A program made the translations under genes and the position numbers. Source: Myxococcales bacterium (GTDB taxonomy: Bacteria > Myxococcota_A > UBA9160 > SMWR01). Taken from it: 37,142 bases of DNA. The stretch lies in assembly GCA_022561775.1 (NCBI GenBank), contig JADFQO010000002.1, forward strand, positions 109,725 to 146,866, read 5' to 3'. The notes beneath the pieces were generated by a model. That model did not search any database, had not been told where the DNA came from, and saw only the letters and a program-made list of their open reading frames with translations. Below are positions 7,967 through 16,785 of the stretch, piece after piece (position 1 is the stretch's first letter; each line of letters opens with the position of its first letter).

Positions 7967-9103
7967 CTAACTCCGACCTCGTTCGACGTCAGCCCTCGGG
8001 AAAGAACCCAGCATGCGGTGCGAGTGCGCGATGTTGGCCACGAGCGAGAGCGCTCGCTCGACCCGCGGTTCTCTACAGTGACCTTCCAGATCGAGGAAGA
8101 ACAAATACTCCCAGGGCTTGCCCCGGATGGGCCGCAATTGAATCGCCGTGAGATTGATCCCTTCATCGGCGAATGGTTGCAGGAGTCGATGTAGGCCGCC
8201 GGGCTCGTCCTTGCGAATCGTAAACACCGCGGAAGTAAGATCGTTCCCTGTCGGCTCTGGTATCTGCTTCCCAATCACCAGAAACCGGGTCGTGTTGTCT
8301 CGCCGATCTTCGATCGAGGCCTCGATGGTCCGCAGCCCGTTGCCCTCGACCGCACTGGCACTGCAGATTGCGGCGATCGACCCTTCGTTGGCGGCCAGCT
8401 GCGCGGCCGCAGTGGTGCTGGCCGTCTCCAGGCGCTCGACGCCGGGAAGATTGCGGTCCAGCCAGCGGCGGCATTGGGCGAGGGGCTGGGGGTTCGATGC
8501 CACCCGCCGAATGTCTTCGATCCGGCCACTGCGAGACGCCAGGTGATTCGAGATCCGCAGCAGCACTTCACCGCAGATCAACACGTCGCTGTCCACGAAG
8601 GCATCGAGGGCCTCGGTCACGACACCTTCGGTCGTGTTCTCGACGGGAACGATCCCGAGGCTCACCGTCCCGCGTTCCACAGCGGCAAAGACATCACCGA
8701 TGCTCGAAACCGGCTCGAGCGCCGCGAGCCGACCGAATTTCAGGTTCGCAGCCTCGTGGCTGAACGTGCCTTCGGGGCCCATGTAGGCGATCGAAAGGCC
8801 ATCTTCGAGCGAACGGGTCGCGGAAATGATTTCTCGAAATACCGGGGCCAGGCCGTCGTCGGGGAAAGGGCCGGGATTGCTCTCGACGAGGCTGCTCACG
8901 ATCCGCTTCTCGCGCGCCTCTTCGTACACGGAGGCACCTCGCGACTGCTTGAGGTGGCCCACCTCGAGCACCCATTTCGCGCGCTGATTCAGCCGCTCGA
9001 GAATGGCTCGATCCACGGCGTCGATTCGCTCGCGCAGACGCGCGAGTTCCGAACCTGCTGCGGAAGCTCCGGATTCGGGATTCGACTGTTCCGGTTTGGC
9101 CAT
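7967..9103 (-). CDS. pheA: Bifunctional chorismate mutase / prephenate dehydratase (P-protein)
   Basis: It converts chorismate to prephenate and then phenylpyruvate. The 378 residues are arranged as an AroQ chorismate mutase helix bundle (about 18-100, RERIDAVDRAILERLNQRAK), a prephenate dehydratase domain (starting IAYMGPEGTFSHEAA, with TTRFLVIG toward its end) and a C-terminal ACT domain (PGGLHRLLQPFADEGINLT). The usual Phe-binding ESRP of the ACT domain reads QLRP, so feedback may differ. The ATG at 9103 has GGGAG 5 bases upstream; the frame continues to 9259 but that part is non-homologous. It is the first gene of the minus-strand operon, so the control region 9104-9300 should drive it. 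Confidence 0.95.
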   Translation of the reverse strand: MAKPEQSNPESGASAAGSELARLRERIDAVDRAILERLNQRAKWVLEVGHLKQSRGASVYEEAREKRIVSSLVESNPGPFPDDGLAPVFREIISATRSLEDGLSIAYMGPEGTFSHEAANLKFGRLAALEPVSSIGDVFAAVERGTVSLGIVPVENTTEGVVTEALDAFVDSDVLICGEVLLRISNHLASRSGRIEDIRRVASNPQPLAQCRRWLDRNLPGVERLETASTTAAAQLAANEGSIAAICSASAVEGNGLRTIEASIEDRRDNTTRFLVIGKQIPEPTGNDLTSAVFTIRKDEPGGLHRLLQPFADEGINLTAIQLRPIRGKPWEYLFFLDLEGHCREPRVERALSLVANIAHSHRMLGSFPRADVERGRS

Positions 9104-9221
9104 GTTGCTCCCGTTGCGACGGCAATCGGCGCGCAAGTGCGACGACCGAAAGGCGAGTTGGCACGGGGGTTGGCCCTTCGGGCGCTCCACGGGTCCAAAA
9201 ATCCCGCTAACCCCCTGAAAA

Positions 9222-9235
9222 ACCTTGCGCAAGGT
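9222..9235. promoter_or_regulatory. 14-bp perfect palindrome upstream of pheA (operator or attenuator candidate)
   Basis: ACCTTGCGCAAGGT is its own reverse complement. On the minus strand it is followed directly by TTTT, so it also looks like a short hairpin plus U-run located about 120 bases before the pheA start. It overlaps a weak TTGCGC-N17-TACCTT promoter-like pair on the minus strand. It could be a repressor operator or a small terminator; no regulator for it is visible here. The core TTGCGCAA resembles the tandem TTGCGCGCAA sites at 33503-33523. Confidence 0.4.
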
Positions 9236-9255
9236 AGTGGAGGCCCACAACCCGC

Positions 9256-9290
9256 GCAATTCTCGAAAATGGAATTTTCATCGGAATTGC
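9256..9290. promoter_or_regulatory. Nested inverted repeat in the pheA / diguanylate cyclase control region
   Basis: Outer arms GCAATTC (9256-9262) and GAATTGC (9284-9290) enclose inner arms GAAAAT (9265-9270) and ATTTTC (9274-9279) around GGA. This is an AT-rich dyad in a GC-rich genome, between divergent genes, so a protein-binding site is the simplest reading. A leader peptide frame on the minus strand starts inside it (ATGAAAATTCC...) but has no clear ribosome-binding site. The dyad is seen directly; its role is inferred. Confidence 0.4.
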
Positions 9291-9337
9291 AAGGGGTTAT
9301 CGGGATCTTTCCGCTTCAGGTCGATCAGCGCCTGCTA

Positions 9338-9366
9338 TTGGCTCCTAAGTGGCTGAAAAATATATA
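9338..9366 (+). promoter_or_regulatory. Sigma70-like promoter for the diguanylate cyclase gene
   Basis: TTGGCT (9338-9343) is separated by 17 bases from TATATA (9361-9366), inside the most AT-rich stretch of the region. A start of transcription near 9373 would give a leader of about 40-80 bases to the candidate start codons. Spacing and -10 match the housekeeping consensus well; the -35 is partial. Confidence 0.5.
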
Positions 9367-9380
9367 TTTTTTGAATTCGC

Positions 9381-9408
9381 CGGACCGAAAAGCGGTCAAG
9401 CCGGTCCG
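9381..9408 (+). promoter_or_regulatory. Leader hairpin with two alternative pairings
   Basis: CGGACCG (9381-9387) can pair with CGGTCCG (9402-9408). Its GACCG part can instead pair with the nearer CGGTC (9393-9397) around a 5-base loop, so the two structures exclude each other. It lies just after the predicted transcription start of the cyclase gene. There is no match to a known riboswitch that I can recognise. Confidence 0.3.
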
Positions 9409-9451
9409 CCCAATGGCCGATTCCTCAGCAACCGGCAACCCCGAAAGATCC

Positions 9452-11059
9452 ATGTCCGAAATCGACCCGCAATCCGACCATCTGACGATCAACAGCCTCG
9501 TCACGAAGATCGTGCTGATGGCCTTCGTGGGGAGCTTTGCGTCCGCACTGCTCGTGAGTTGGACCTCGCTCAAACCCATCCAGGAAACGCTTGCCCAATC
9601 CATCGAGGAGCGTTACCCCGAAGCCGCGCGGCGCGCGGCCGAAAGCGCCTCGGCCTGGCTCTCGGCGGGCCACGAAGAACTGCTGCGATTGACCTCAGCA
9701 CCATGGGATGGAGCGCGTGAATCGGCTCTCGCGGGGCTGCTCCACGAGAGTCGCTACTTCGAGGGCCTCGCCCTCTGCGACAGCCGCAGCGCTGCTTTCG
9801 ACCGAGTCGGTTCAGCGTCCATCTGCCCGCCCGCGAGTGACGGATCACTTACAGAGGGCGAATGGATTCCGATCCGGCTCTCCAACGGAGTCGTGGTTCC
9901 GGCGACTTCGGTGTCGGTATCAGGAGAAGGTGAATCGCGGGTATTCGTGGTCGCTGTCTTCGACCGGAAACAGCTCGCTCTGCTTTTGGCCGAGCACGCA
10001 CCGCATCCCGATGGAGCCATGTTCCTCACCACAGGAGCCGGCAACGTGCTCGCGGGCGCTGGGCACGAAACACCGAAACAGATCGAGGCTCCAAACGCCG
10101 GCGATGAAGAGGACGGCTCCGTCCGCGAATCTACCGACTTTCCGTTGCGCCATACCTTGGGCGCCACCCATCCGCTCGGAGAATCCGATTGGTTCGTCGC
10201 CTTCGAGGTTCCCTTCGGGGTCGCCTACTCGTCACTGCTCGTCTCGATCCGCCGGGTGTTACTGATCGACCTGCTGACGATCCTCGTGCTCAGTCTCGTC
10301 GCGTATCGGATCACCTCCGCCGTACTCAAACCGATCGAATCGCTGTCGGCGGGTGCGCACCGGGTTGCGGAGGGTCAGTTTGACCTCGAAATTCCGGATT
10401 CTGGCAACCTCGACGAGATCGGATTACTCATACGCGCGTTCAACCGCATGTTGCAGCGGGTACGCGCGTACCAGGACGAGATTAAAACCAGCAACGCAAT
10501 GCTGAGAACCCACAACGTCAAGCTCCAGCAGGCCAACGAGCTACTCGAGCAACTCTCGATCACAGACGGGCTCACCAAGCTGCACAATCATCGGTTCTTC
10601 CAGGACCAGCTCACTCGCGAAATCAGACGTGCGGGCCGTGCTTCCACCCCGCTATCCCTCTTGCTGATCGACATCGATGATTTTAAATCCCTCAACGACC
10701 GATTCGGACATGCCGCGGGCGATGAACTCCTGCACGGGCTCGCCCTGCTCATGAATGCGTCCGTACGCTCGAGCGACCTATTGGCTCGCTACGGCGGTGA
10801 GGAATTCGCGGTGCTCGTTCCCGGCACCGACCAGGGAGGCGCCTATCAACTCGCAGAGAAACTTCGAACCGTAATCGCGGAGTCCTCGTTCATTCTGGAT
10901 GATTCGCGGCGGCTCACACGAGTCACGGTTTCGGTAGGGGTCGCCCGATTCAAGGGCAATCGAAAGAAGTTTTTCGACGAGGCGGACCGCGCCCTGTATC
11001 GCGCCAAGGCAGCCGGCAAGAACTGCGTCATGACCGAAGAGAGCAACGACATCGAGTAG
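9452..11059 (+). CDS. Membrane-bound diguanylate cyclase (sensor-HAMP-GGDEF)
   Basis: It makes cyclic di-GMP from two GTP. From the ATG at 9452 (535 residues; GAAAG 6 bases upstream) it has a membrane helix at about 14-37, an extracytoplasmic sensor region of about 220 residues, and a second helix starting near 265. A HAMP linker, a coiled coil (residues about 335-365) and a C-terminal GGDEF domain follow. The active-site motif is GGEEF. An RSSD inhibitory-site motif lies five residues before it, so product feedback is expected. ATG 9413 (13 residues longer) is an alternative start; the frame open back to 8474 is antisense to pheA. The sensed signal is unknown, since the sensor region lacks a motif I can name. 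Confidence 0.9.
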   Translation: MSEIDPQSDHLTINSLVTKIVLMAFVGSFASALLVSWTSLKPIQETLAQSIEERYPEAARRAAESASAWLSAGHEELLRLTSAPWDGARESALAGLLHESRYFEGLALCDSRSAAFDRVGSASICPPASDGSLTEGEWIPIRLSNGVVVPATSVSVSGEGESRVFVVAVFDRKQLALLLAEHAPHPDGAMFLTTGAGNVLAGAGHETPKQIEAPNAGDEEDGSVRESTDFPLRHTLGATHPLGESDWFVAFEVPFGVAYSSLLVSIRRVLLIDLLTILVLSLVAYRITSAVLKPIESLSAGAHRVAEGQFDLEIPDSGNLDEIGLLIRAFNRMLQRVRAYQDEIKTSNAMLRTHNVKLQQANELLEQLSITDGLTKLHNHRFFQDQLTREIRRAGRASTPLSLLLIDIDDFKSLNDRFGHAAGDELLHGLALLMNASVRSSDLLARYGGEEFAVLVPGTDQGGAYQLAEKLRTVIAESSFILDDSRRLTRVTVSVGVARFKGNRKKFFDEADRALYRAKAAGKNCVMTEESNDIE

Positions 11060-11110
11060 CGAGCCCTTGGCCATGTGCGGTAAGCGCCAGACCGTGCGAT
11101 TCTCCGCTCC

Positions 11111-11737
11111 ATGGCATCGGTTCTCGGGCTCTCCGGAGGGATCGGGACGGGAAAGAGCACCGTCGCGCGCTTCCTCGGTTCGCTCGGAGCGGCCGTGATC
11201 GACGCGGATGCGATCGTCCACGAGCTGCAAGCGCCCGGAACCCCCCTGCTCGATAAGATCGTCGAGGCATTCGAGTCCGACCTGATCGACGCTGAAGGCA
11301 GACTCGATCGCAACGCGCTTGGCGCGGCCGTCTTTCACAATCCCACGGCGCGCAGACGGCTAGAGGAGATCGTCCACCCCAAGGTCATCGCCGTCATTGC
11401 CGAACGCGTAGCCAGCGCCCAGGCGGCGGGCGCGCCGCTGATCGTGGTGGACATCCCGCTTCTCTTCGAGAGGCGCAAAGACGATCCGAACCGGGACGCC
11501 ACTCCATCCTTCGATGCAACGGTCCTCGTCTATGCGCCGGAGCAACAGCAGATCGAGCGACAGTTGAAGAGGGATGGTTGCGACCGGGAAGCAGCGCTTC
11601 AGCGGATTCGCGCGCAGCTACCGATCGAGAGCAAGAAGTCCATGGCTGACGTTGTCATCGACAATTCGGGCAGCCTGGAGGAAACCCGGCGTCAGACTCG
11701 GATGCTCTTCGAACGATTCACCGCAGGGCGTGCTTGA
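11111..11737 (+). CDS. coaE: Dephospho-CoA kinase
   Basis: It phosphorylates dephospho-CoA, the last step of coenzyme A synthesis. The 208 residues begin with the P-loop GLSGGIGTGKST (residues 6-17), followed by DADAIVHELQ and the VDIPLLFE block typical of CoaE. A short insertion (RKDDPNRDATPSFD) after LLFE is unusual but lies in a variable loop. It follows the cyclase gene by 51 bases on the same strand, so they may share a transcript. Its 3' end overlaps the convergent trpA by 20 bases, leaving no room for a separate terminator, and the two transcripts must run into each other. Confidence 0.95.
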   Translation: MASVLGLSGGIGTGKSTVARFLGSLGAAVIDADAIVHELQAPGTPLLDKIVEAFESDLIDAEGRLDRNALGAAVFHNPTARRRLEEIVHPKVIAVIAERVASAQAAGAPLIVVDIPLLFERRKDDPNRDATPSFDATVLVYAPEQQQIERQLKRDGCDREAALQRIRAQLPIESKKSMADVVIDNSGSLEETRRQTRMLFERFTAGRA

Positions 11738-12512
11738 GCTTCGCTACGAACTCGGATGCCGCAACCACGGCCGGCCCGGGCGTCTCAGCAGCTTCGATGA
11801 GGTCCACCAACGCGCTTCCCACCACGGCTCCGTCGGCAAAACGCCCGATCTCGGCGATTTGCTCGGGCGTTGAAATTCCAAACCCCACGCAGACCGGAAC
11901 ATCGGAAATCCGCCGAATCATCGAAACAGCCTCTTCCAGGCCGGCTGCGATCTCCTTCCGCGCTCCGGTCACACCGGTTCGTGACACATAATAGAGAAAG
12001 CCCCGCGTTTTATCGGCCAACTCCGCAAGGCGAGACTCCCCGGTCGTGGGTGAAGCCAGCAGTATCGGATCGACCTCGTATTCGATCAGCGAATCAAAAA
12101 AGAGTTCGCCCTCCTCCGGTGGCAGATCCACCGTGATGACTCCATCGACACCGACCTCCTTCGCGGCTGCCGCGAAGTTTCGCTCGCCCATCGCCAGGAA
12201 GACGTTCACATATCCCATCAGCACGAGCGGCTGATCGATCTTGGATCGCAGATTCTTGACGAGCCCCAGGACCCCTCGCAGTGTGGTCCCCGAACGAAGT
12301 GCGCGCTCGCTCGAGCGCTGGATGGTGGGTCCTTCTGCGAGGGGATCGGAGAAGGGAACACCGATTTCGATCAGATCCGCACCCGCCTCGGCGATGGCCA
12401 ACACCAGGGCTTCGGTGGCTGAGAGGTTCGGATCCCCGGCGGTCACGAAGGGTACCAGCGCGCGTTCTTCACGCGTTCGCAACTCTGAAAAGCAGCTTTC
12501 AATCCGGCCCAT
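11718..12512 (-). CDS. trpA: Tryptophan synthase alpha subunit
   Basis: It cleaves indole-3-glycerol phosphate to indole and glyceraldehyde-3-phosphate and passes indole to TrpB. The 264-residue TIM barrel shows LIEIGVPFSDPLAEGPTIQ, which holds the catalytic Glu and Asp, and GFGISTPEQIAEIG for phosphate binding. The ATG overlaps the trpB stop by one base (TGATG), giving coupled, near-equal synthesis of the two subunits. It is the last gene of the trp operon and ends inside the convergent coaE. Confidence 0.97.
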   Translation of the reverse strand: MGRIESCFSELRTREERALVPFVTAGDPNLSATEALVLAIAEAGADLIEIGVPFSDPLAEGPTIQRSSERALRSGTTLRGVLGLVKNLRSKIDQPLVLMGYVNVFLAMGERNFAAAAKEVGVDGVITVDLPPEEGELFFDSLIEYEVDPILLASPTTGESRLAELADKTRGFLYYVSRTGVTGARKEIAAGLEEAVSMIRRISDVPVCVGFGISTPEQIAEIGRFADGAVVGSALVDLIEAAETPGPAVVAASEFVAKLKHALR

Positions 12513-13714
12513 CAGTGCGAGCCGGACCGCCGCGCCGCGAGTAGATCACGGACCTGAGGCGCGTCCTTGTCGCCGCGTCCAGACAGATTGATCAACACGA
12601 TGGCATCGCTCGAAAGGGTCGGCGCCAGAACCCGCGCGTGGGCGATCGCGTGCGCCGATTCCAGAGCCGGAATGATGCCCTCCATTTTGGACAGATAGAG
12701 AAAGCCATCGAGCGCCGACTCGTCGTCAGCGGTCACGTAGGTGGCGCGCCCGCTGTCTCGCAGATGAGCGTGCTCCGGTCCGACTCCCGGATAATCGAGC
12801 CCCGCCGATATCGAATGAGCCTCGAAGATCTGACCATCATCGTTGGATAGAACGAGGCTGCGCATCCCGTGCAACACACCCACGACCCCCGCATTGAGCG
12901 CGGCCCCGTGGCGCCCGGATTCGATTCCCTCGCCGGCAGCCTCGACACCGACCATTTGGACGCTGTCATCTTCGATGAACGGGTGGAAGAGGCCCATGGC
13001 GTTCGAGCCCCCACCAACGCAGGCGACGAGCACATCGGGCAGCCGACCCTCAACGTCCAGCATTTGCTGACGCGCCTCGACACCAATGACGCGCTGGAAG
13101 TCGCGGACCATCGTCGGGTAGGGGTGGGGGCCCATCACCGAACCAATGCAGTAGTAGGTGTCTCGAACGTGGGTCACCCAATCTCGCATGGCTTCGTTGA
13201 TCGCGTCCTTCAGGGTTTTCGATCCGCTCGATACCGAATGGACACGAGCTCCGAGGATCTCCATCCGAAAAACATTGAGAGCCTGGCGCTCGATGTCCTT
13301 CGCGCCCATGTAGACTTCGCATTCCAGATCCAACAACGCGCAGGCCGTTGCCGTTGCAACGCCGTGCTGGCCCGCACCTGTCTCCGCAATCACGCGCCGT
13401 TTTCCCATGTGGCGTGCGAGCAGACCCTGTCCGATGACGTTGTTGATCTTGTGGGCACCCGTGTGCGCGAGATCTTCGCGTTTCAAGTAGATCTTGGCGC
13501 CGCCGAGTTCGGCCGTCATGTGTCGCGCGAAGGTCAGAGGCGTTGGTCGCCCTGCGTAGGTGGCCAGCAAACCATCGAGTTCGGTCTTGAACGTGCTGCT
13601 TTGGGCGATTCTCGGATAGGCCTCTTCGAGTTCCTCCAGCGCCGCGATCAACACCTCAGGCACGTAGCGCCCGCCATACTCGCCGAAACGGCCCGGAACA
13701 TCGGCCACGGTCAT
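12512..13714 (-). CDS. trpB: Tryptophan synthase beta subunit
   Basis: It joins indole and serine to form tryptophan using PLP. The 400 residues begin [20 protein letters not shown], and the PLP lysine is in [15 protein letters not shown]. Further along are GAGQHG and the glycine-rich phosphate cup GGGSNAMG. It is the standard TrpB1 form that pairs with TrpA. The frame is open to 13939, but the homologous start is the ATG at 13714, which overlaps the trpF stop as ATGA. Confidence 0.98.
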   Translation of the reverse strand: MTVADVPGRFGEYGGRYVPEVLIAALEELEEAYPRIAQSSTFKTELDGLLATYAGRPTPLTFARHMTAELGGAKIYLKREDLAHTGAHKINNVIGQGLLARHMGKRRVIAETGAGQHGVATATACALLDLECEVYMGAKDIERQALNVFRMEILGARVHSVSSGSKTLKDAINEAMRDWVTHVRDTYYCIGSVMGPHPYPTMVRDFQRVIGVEARQQMLDVEGRLPDVLVACVGGGSNAMGLFHPFIEDDSVQMVGVEAAGEGIESGRHGAALNAGVVGVLHGMRSLVLSNDDGQIFEAHSISAGLDYPGVGPEHAHLRDSGRATYVTADDESALDGFLYLSKMEGIIPALESAHAIAHARVLAPTLSSDAIVLINLSGRGDKDAPQVRDLLAARRSGSH

Positions 13715-14343
13715 TCTCCTTCGCTCTCCGCCTTGCGAACCGCCGTGATGAAGGCCGCGATCTTGGTTGAGTCCTTGCGGTGTCCGTCGCGTTCGACGCC
13801 CGATGCAACATCGACTCCCCAGGGAAGCAGATCGCCAAGGCCGCGGATGGCTTCGCCGACGTTCTCCGTCATCAGGCCACCCGCGATGATCAGATCGTGG
13901 CCCCTCTCGATCAGAGTTCCCGCACCACTCCACTCCCAAGCCACTCCACCACCACCGCCTTCGCTCGGGTGGTCGAGCAGCAACATCGTCCCGGGAAATT
14001 CCTCGGCCGCTTCGAGGTCCGCTCCGCGAATCGCCTTGATGACCGGGAGGTCGACCGCCTCGACCTGCTCCTCGGTTTCGTCCCCGTGAAATTGAATGCG
14101 CTCGAGCTCGACCCTACGCAATACGCGGGTGATCTCGTCGTCTTCCGCATCCTGGAAGACGCCGACCCGCTCGACCTGCCCGTCTACCCGCTCCGAAATT
14201 GCCACAGCCGTCTGGAGATCCAGCATGCGCGGTGAGCCCGGCACGAAATTCAGCCCGATCAGATCCGCGCCGGCGTCGACAGCCGCCTGCGCGTCGTCGG
14301 GATCTGTGATCCCGCATATCTTGATCCGAATGCTCCCTGTCAC
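13711..14343 (-). CDS. trpF: Phosphoribosylanthranilate isomerase
   Basis: It isomerises phosphoribosylanthranilate to CdRP. The 210 residues carry the N-terminal IKICGIT with the catalytic Cys, then [12 protein letters not shown], the IQFHGDE strand and the VDVASGVE end motif. The start is a GTG forming a GTGA overlap with the trpC stop. A five-glycine run ([10 protein letters not shown]) sits where relatives have a shorter loop before the catalytic-region strand. trpF and trpC are separate genes here, not fused as in enterobacteria. Confidence 0.96.
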   Translation of the reverse strand: MTGSIRIKICGITDPDDAQAAVDAGADLIGLNFVPGSPRMLDLQTAVAISERVDGQVERVGVFQDAEDDEITRVLRRVELERIQFHGDETEEQVEAVDLPVIKAIRGADLEAAEEFPGTMLLLDHPSEGGGGGVAWEWSGAGTLIERGHDLIIAGGLMTENVGEAIRGLGDLLPWGVDVASGVERDGHRKDSTKIAAFITAVRKAESEGE

Positions 14344-15137
14344 AATTCCCTCCGTAATTCTCGCAATGCGAGCCCGGGATCCGGTTCTCGCATCAGCGCT
14401 TCACCCACCAAAAAAGCGTCGGCGCCAGCGGACTCGAGTCTCGCCACGTCCTTCGCCGTAACGATGCCAGATTCCGCGACGACGACGACTCCATCGGGTG
14501 CCCGGCTCGCGAGCCGCTCGCTGGTCCCGAGATCGACCTCGAAGGTATCGAGATCGCGATTGTTGATGCCGATGAGATCCGCACCACACTCGACCGCAAT
14601 GTCGAATTCGCGATCGTCGTGAACCTCGACGAGTGCGTCGAGCCCGAGAGCATCGGCTCGATCCCTGAGTCGTCGAATCTCGGCTACCGAATCGGTGCCG
14701 GAAAATGCCGCGACGATCAGAAGAATCGCATCCGCGCCGGCGACGCGCGCCTCGTCGATCTGGTAGGCCTCCACCACGAAATCCTTGCGCAGCAGCGCTA
14801 GCGGGATCGCACGCCGCACGATTTCGAGAGTACCCAGCTCACCCCCGAAATAATGCTTGTCGGTCAGCACCGAGATCGCGGCCGCACCCCCGTCGAAGTA
14901 GGCCTTCGCGCAAGTCACTGGATCAAAATCGGTTCGAATCACGCCGCTGCTCGGGGAGCGCGCCTTCATCTCGGCAATGATTCGCGGTCTAGATCCCCGC
15001 GTGAGCGCAGTGCGAAAGCCCCGAGTCGGCTCGTCACAAGCCTCCGCCGCCGAAGCCAGGCAGCCCGCCGCGAGCCGCTCCTTGGCCTTCGACACTTCAG
15101 CTCGTTTCCGAACCAGGATTTCCTCGAGGATGCTCAT
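14340..15137 (-). CDS. trpC: Indole-3-glycerol phosphate synthase
   Basis: It closes the indole ring, converting CdRP to indole-3-glycerol phosphate. The 265-residue barrel begins MSILEEILVRKRAEV, with the catalytic Lys in AEMKARSPSSG, the second Lys in LLRKDFVVEAYQI, and the GINNRDLDTFEV and VAESGI motifs. The ATG overlaps the trpD stop (ATGA). Length is normal and no domain is missing. Confidence 0.97.
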   Translation of the reverse strand: MSILEEILVRKRAEVSKAKERLAAGCLASAAEACDEPTRGFRTALTRGSRPRIIAEMKARSPSSGVIRTDFDPVTCAKAYFDGGAAAISVLTDKHYFGGELGTLEIVRRAIPLALLRKDFVVEAYQIDEARVAGADAILLIVAAFSGTDSVAEIRRLRDRADALGLDALVEVHDDREFDIAVECGADLIGINNRDLDTFEVDLGTSERLASRAPDGVVVVAESGIVTAKDVARLESAGADAFLVGEALMREPDPGLALRELRREL

Positions 15138-16165
15138 TCCCCGGCATCCACTCCTGCGTTGGATGCCGCGATCAGCAGCTCCAATCGCTCCCGGGCAGCA
15201 CCCGAGTCAATGCTACGCCGGGCGAGTTCAATGCCTTCCTCGAGGCCTTCGGCCGCACCCGCCACCCAGATCCCCGCGGCGGCATTGATCAGCACGATGT
15301 CGCGCCGCGCGCCGCTCTCGCCTTCGAGCAGGCTGCGCACGATGTCGGCACTCTCCTTGGCGTTGCCCCCGCGGAGCGCGCCCCGAAGTGGAGGTGGAAT
15401 CCCGAAGCTCGCAGCATCGATCGCAAGGGGTGAGACGGCTCCGTCCGCGAGAAGCGCCGCGTCCGTTCGCCCGCAAGTCGTAATCTCGTCTAGGCCGTCC
15501 GAGCCGTGTACCACGAGCGCCCGAGTTGCGCCCAGCTCGCCCAACGCTTCGGCGATCGGCTCGACCAATTCAGGCGCGTAGACTCCGACCAGCTGCAGTC
15601 GAACGCCCGCGGGATTGAGTAGGGGCCCCAGGCAGTTCATCAGCGTTCGAACCCCGAGTTCCCGACGCACCGACGCGATTGCCTTCATCGCCGGATGAGC
15701 GCGCGGGGCGAAGAACGTCACGATGCCGATCTCGGCGAGGATGCGCGCGGATTCCTCCACCGGAAGATCGACGCAGACACCCAGGCATTCGAGCGTGTCG
15801 ACACTGCCGGCGTTGCTACTCGCCGCTCGGTTTCCGTGCTTCGCCACGGGCACCCCGGCGCCCGCAACCACGAATGCGGCGGTTGTCGATATGTTGAAGG
15901 TTTCGGCACCGTCGCCGCCGGTTCCGCAGGTATCGATCGCTTTGGGGTCGACGCTCGGTGCCATCACGGCTCGGCTCCGCAGTGCCTTCGCGGCGGTCAC
16001 GATCTCGCCAACCGTCTCACCCTTGCTACGCAGCGCGATGAGCAGACCGGCCATCTGCGCAGCGGACGCCTTTCCATCCATGATCTCGCCAAACGCGGCT
16101 TCGAGGATCGGGCCCGGCACCTCAGAGCCCTCCATCGCCACGGTGATCGCGATGCGCAGGCTCAC
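15134..16165 (-). CDS. trpD: Anthranilate phosphoribosyltransferase
   Basis: It transfers phosphoribose from PRPP to anthranilate. The 343 residues show the PRPP-binding DTCGTGGDGAETFNIST, then VAKHGNRAASSNAGS-type sequence and the LGPLLNPA loop. It is a separate gene from the glutaminase trpG. It starts with GTG overlapping the trpG stop (GTGA). An ATG at residue 11 is possible but would remove the first helix. Confidence 0.96.
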   Translation of the reverse strand: MSLRIAITVAMEGSEVPGPILEAAFGEIMDGKASAAQMAGLLIALRSKGETVGEIVTAAKALRSRAVMAPSVDPKAIDTCGTGGDGAETFNISTTAAFVVAGAGVPVAKHGNRAASSNAGSVDTLECLGVCVDLPVEESARILAEIGIVTFFAPRAHPAMKAIASVRRELGVRTLMNCLGPLLNPAGVRLQLVGVYAPELVEPIAEALGELGATRALVVHGSDGLDEITTCGRTDAALLADGAVSPLAIDAASFGIPPPLRGALRGGNAKESADIVRSLLEGESGARRDIVLINAAAGIWVAGAAEGLEEGIELARRSIDSGAARERLELLIAASNAGVDAGE

Positions 16166-16785
16166 GCGACTGCTCCGGGCGAGCAGCGCTCCAGGAAACC
16201 GCCGAGTAGCGTCTTTCCGACCTGCGTCAGGATCGACTCCGGGTGAAACTGAACACCCTCGATAGGGAATTCACGATGCCGGACCGCCATGATCTCACCA
16301 TCGTCACTGCGGGCCGTGATCGCGAGCTCTTCGGGGCAGGAATCTCTTTCGATCACCAGCGAATGATAACGGGTTGCTTCGAAGGGTGATGCAATCCCTC
16401 GAAGCACTCCGCTCCCATCGTGTTCGATCGAGGACACTTTTCCGTGCATGATCGACCGCGCGCGAACGATCTGCCCGCCGAACGCGACACCGATCGACTG
16501 GTGGCCGAGGCAGACACCCAGCAACGGAATCCCGCGTTTCGCACAGGCCGAAACGATCTCGACAGATATTCCGGCGGATTTGGGCTCTCCGGGGCCAGGC
16601 GAAATCACCACCCCAGCGGGATCCCGCTCGAGCAACTCATCGACCGTCTTGACATCATTTCGAACGACGTCGACCTGAGCACCGAGTTCACCCAGGTATT
16701 GGACCAGGTTGAAGGTGAAGGAATCGTAATTATCGATCATCAAGAGGCGCACAGGCGATTTTGCGCGTGCAGGTCGACCCGTCAT
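16162..16785 (-). CDS. trpG: Anthranilate synthase glutamine amidotransferase subunit
   Basis: It releases ammonia from glutamine for TrpE. The 207-residue class I glutaminase has the nucleophile Cys in LLGVCLGHQSIG and the His-x-Glu pair in VQFHPESILT; LLMIDNYDSFTFNLVQYLGE marks the N-terminal fold. The ATG at 16785 overlaps the trpE stop by one base (TGATG), and an adjacent TTG at 16788 is a possible alternative. Because the glutaminase is a single type here, it may also serve p-aminobenzoate synthase, as in Bacillus; that is inference. Confidence 0.95.
   Translation of the reverse strand: MTGRPARAKSPVRLLMIDNYDSFTFNLVQYLGELGAQVDVVRNDVKTVDELLERDPAGVVISPGPGEPKSAGISVEIVSACAKRGIPLLGVCLGHQSIGVAFGGQIVRARSIMHGKVSSIEHDGSGVLRGIASPFEATRYHSLVIERDSCPEELAITARSDDGEIMAVRHREFPIEGVQFHPESILTQVGKTLLGGFLERCSPGAVA

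Noticed and set aside
9222-9278. Leader peptide for pheA attenuation (MKIPFSRIARVVGLHY...)
   Set aside because: It has only two Phe codons, no ribosome-binding site, and no proper antiterminator arrangement; kept only as a remark on the dyads.
8474-9412. N-terminal 300-residue extension of the diguanylate cyclase
   Set aside because: It is antisense to pheA and crosses the promoter region; the cyclase begins with its first membrane helix after 9452 or 9413.
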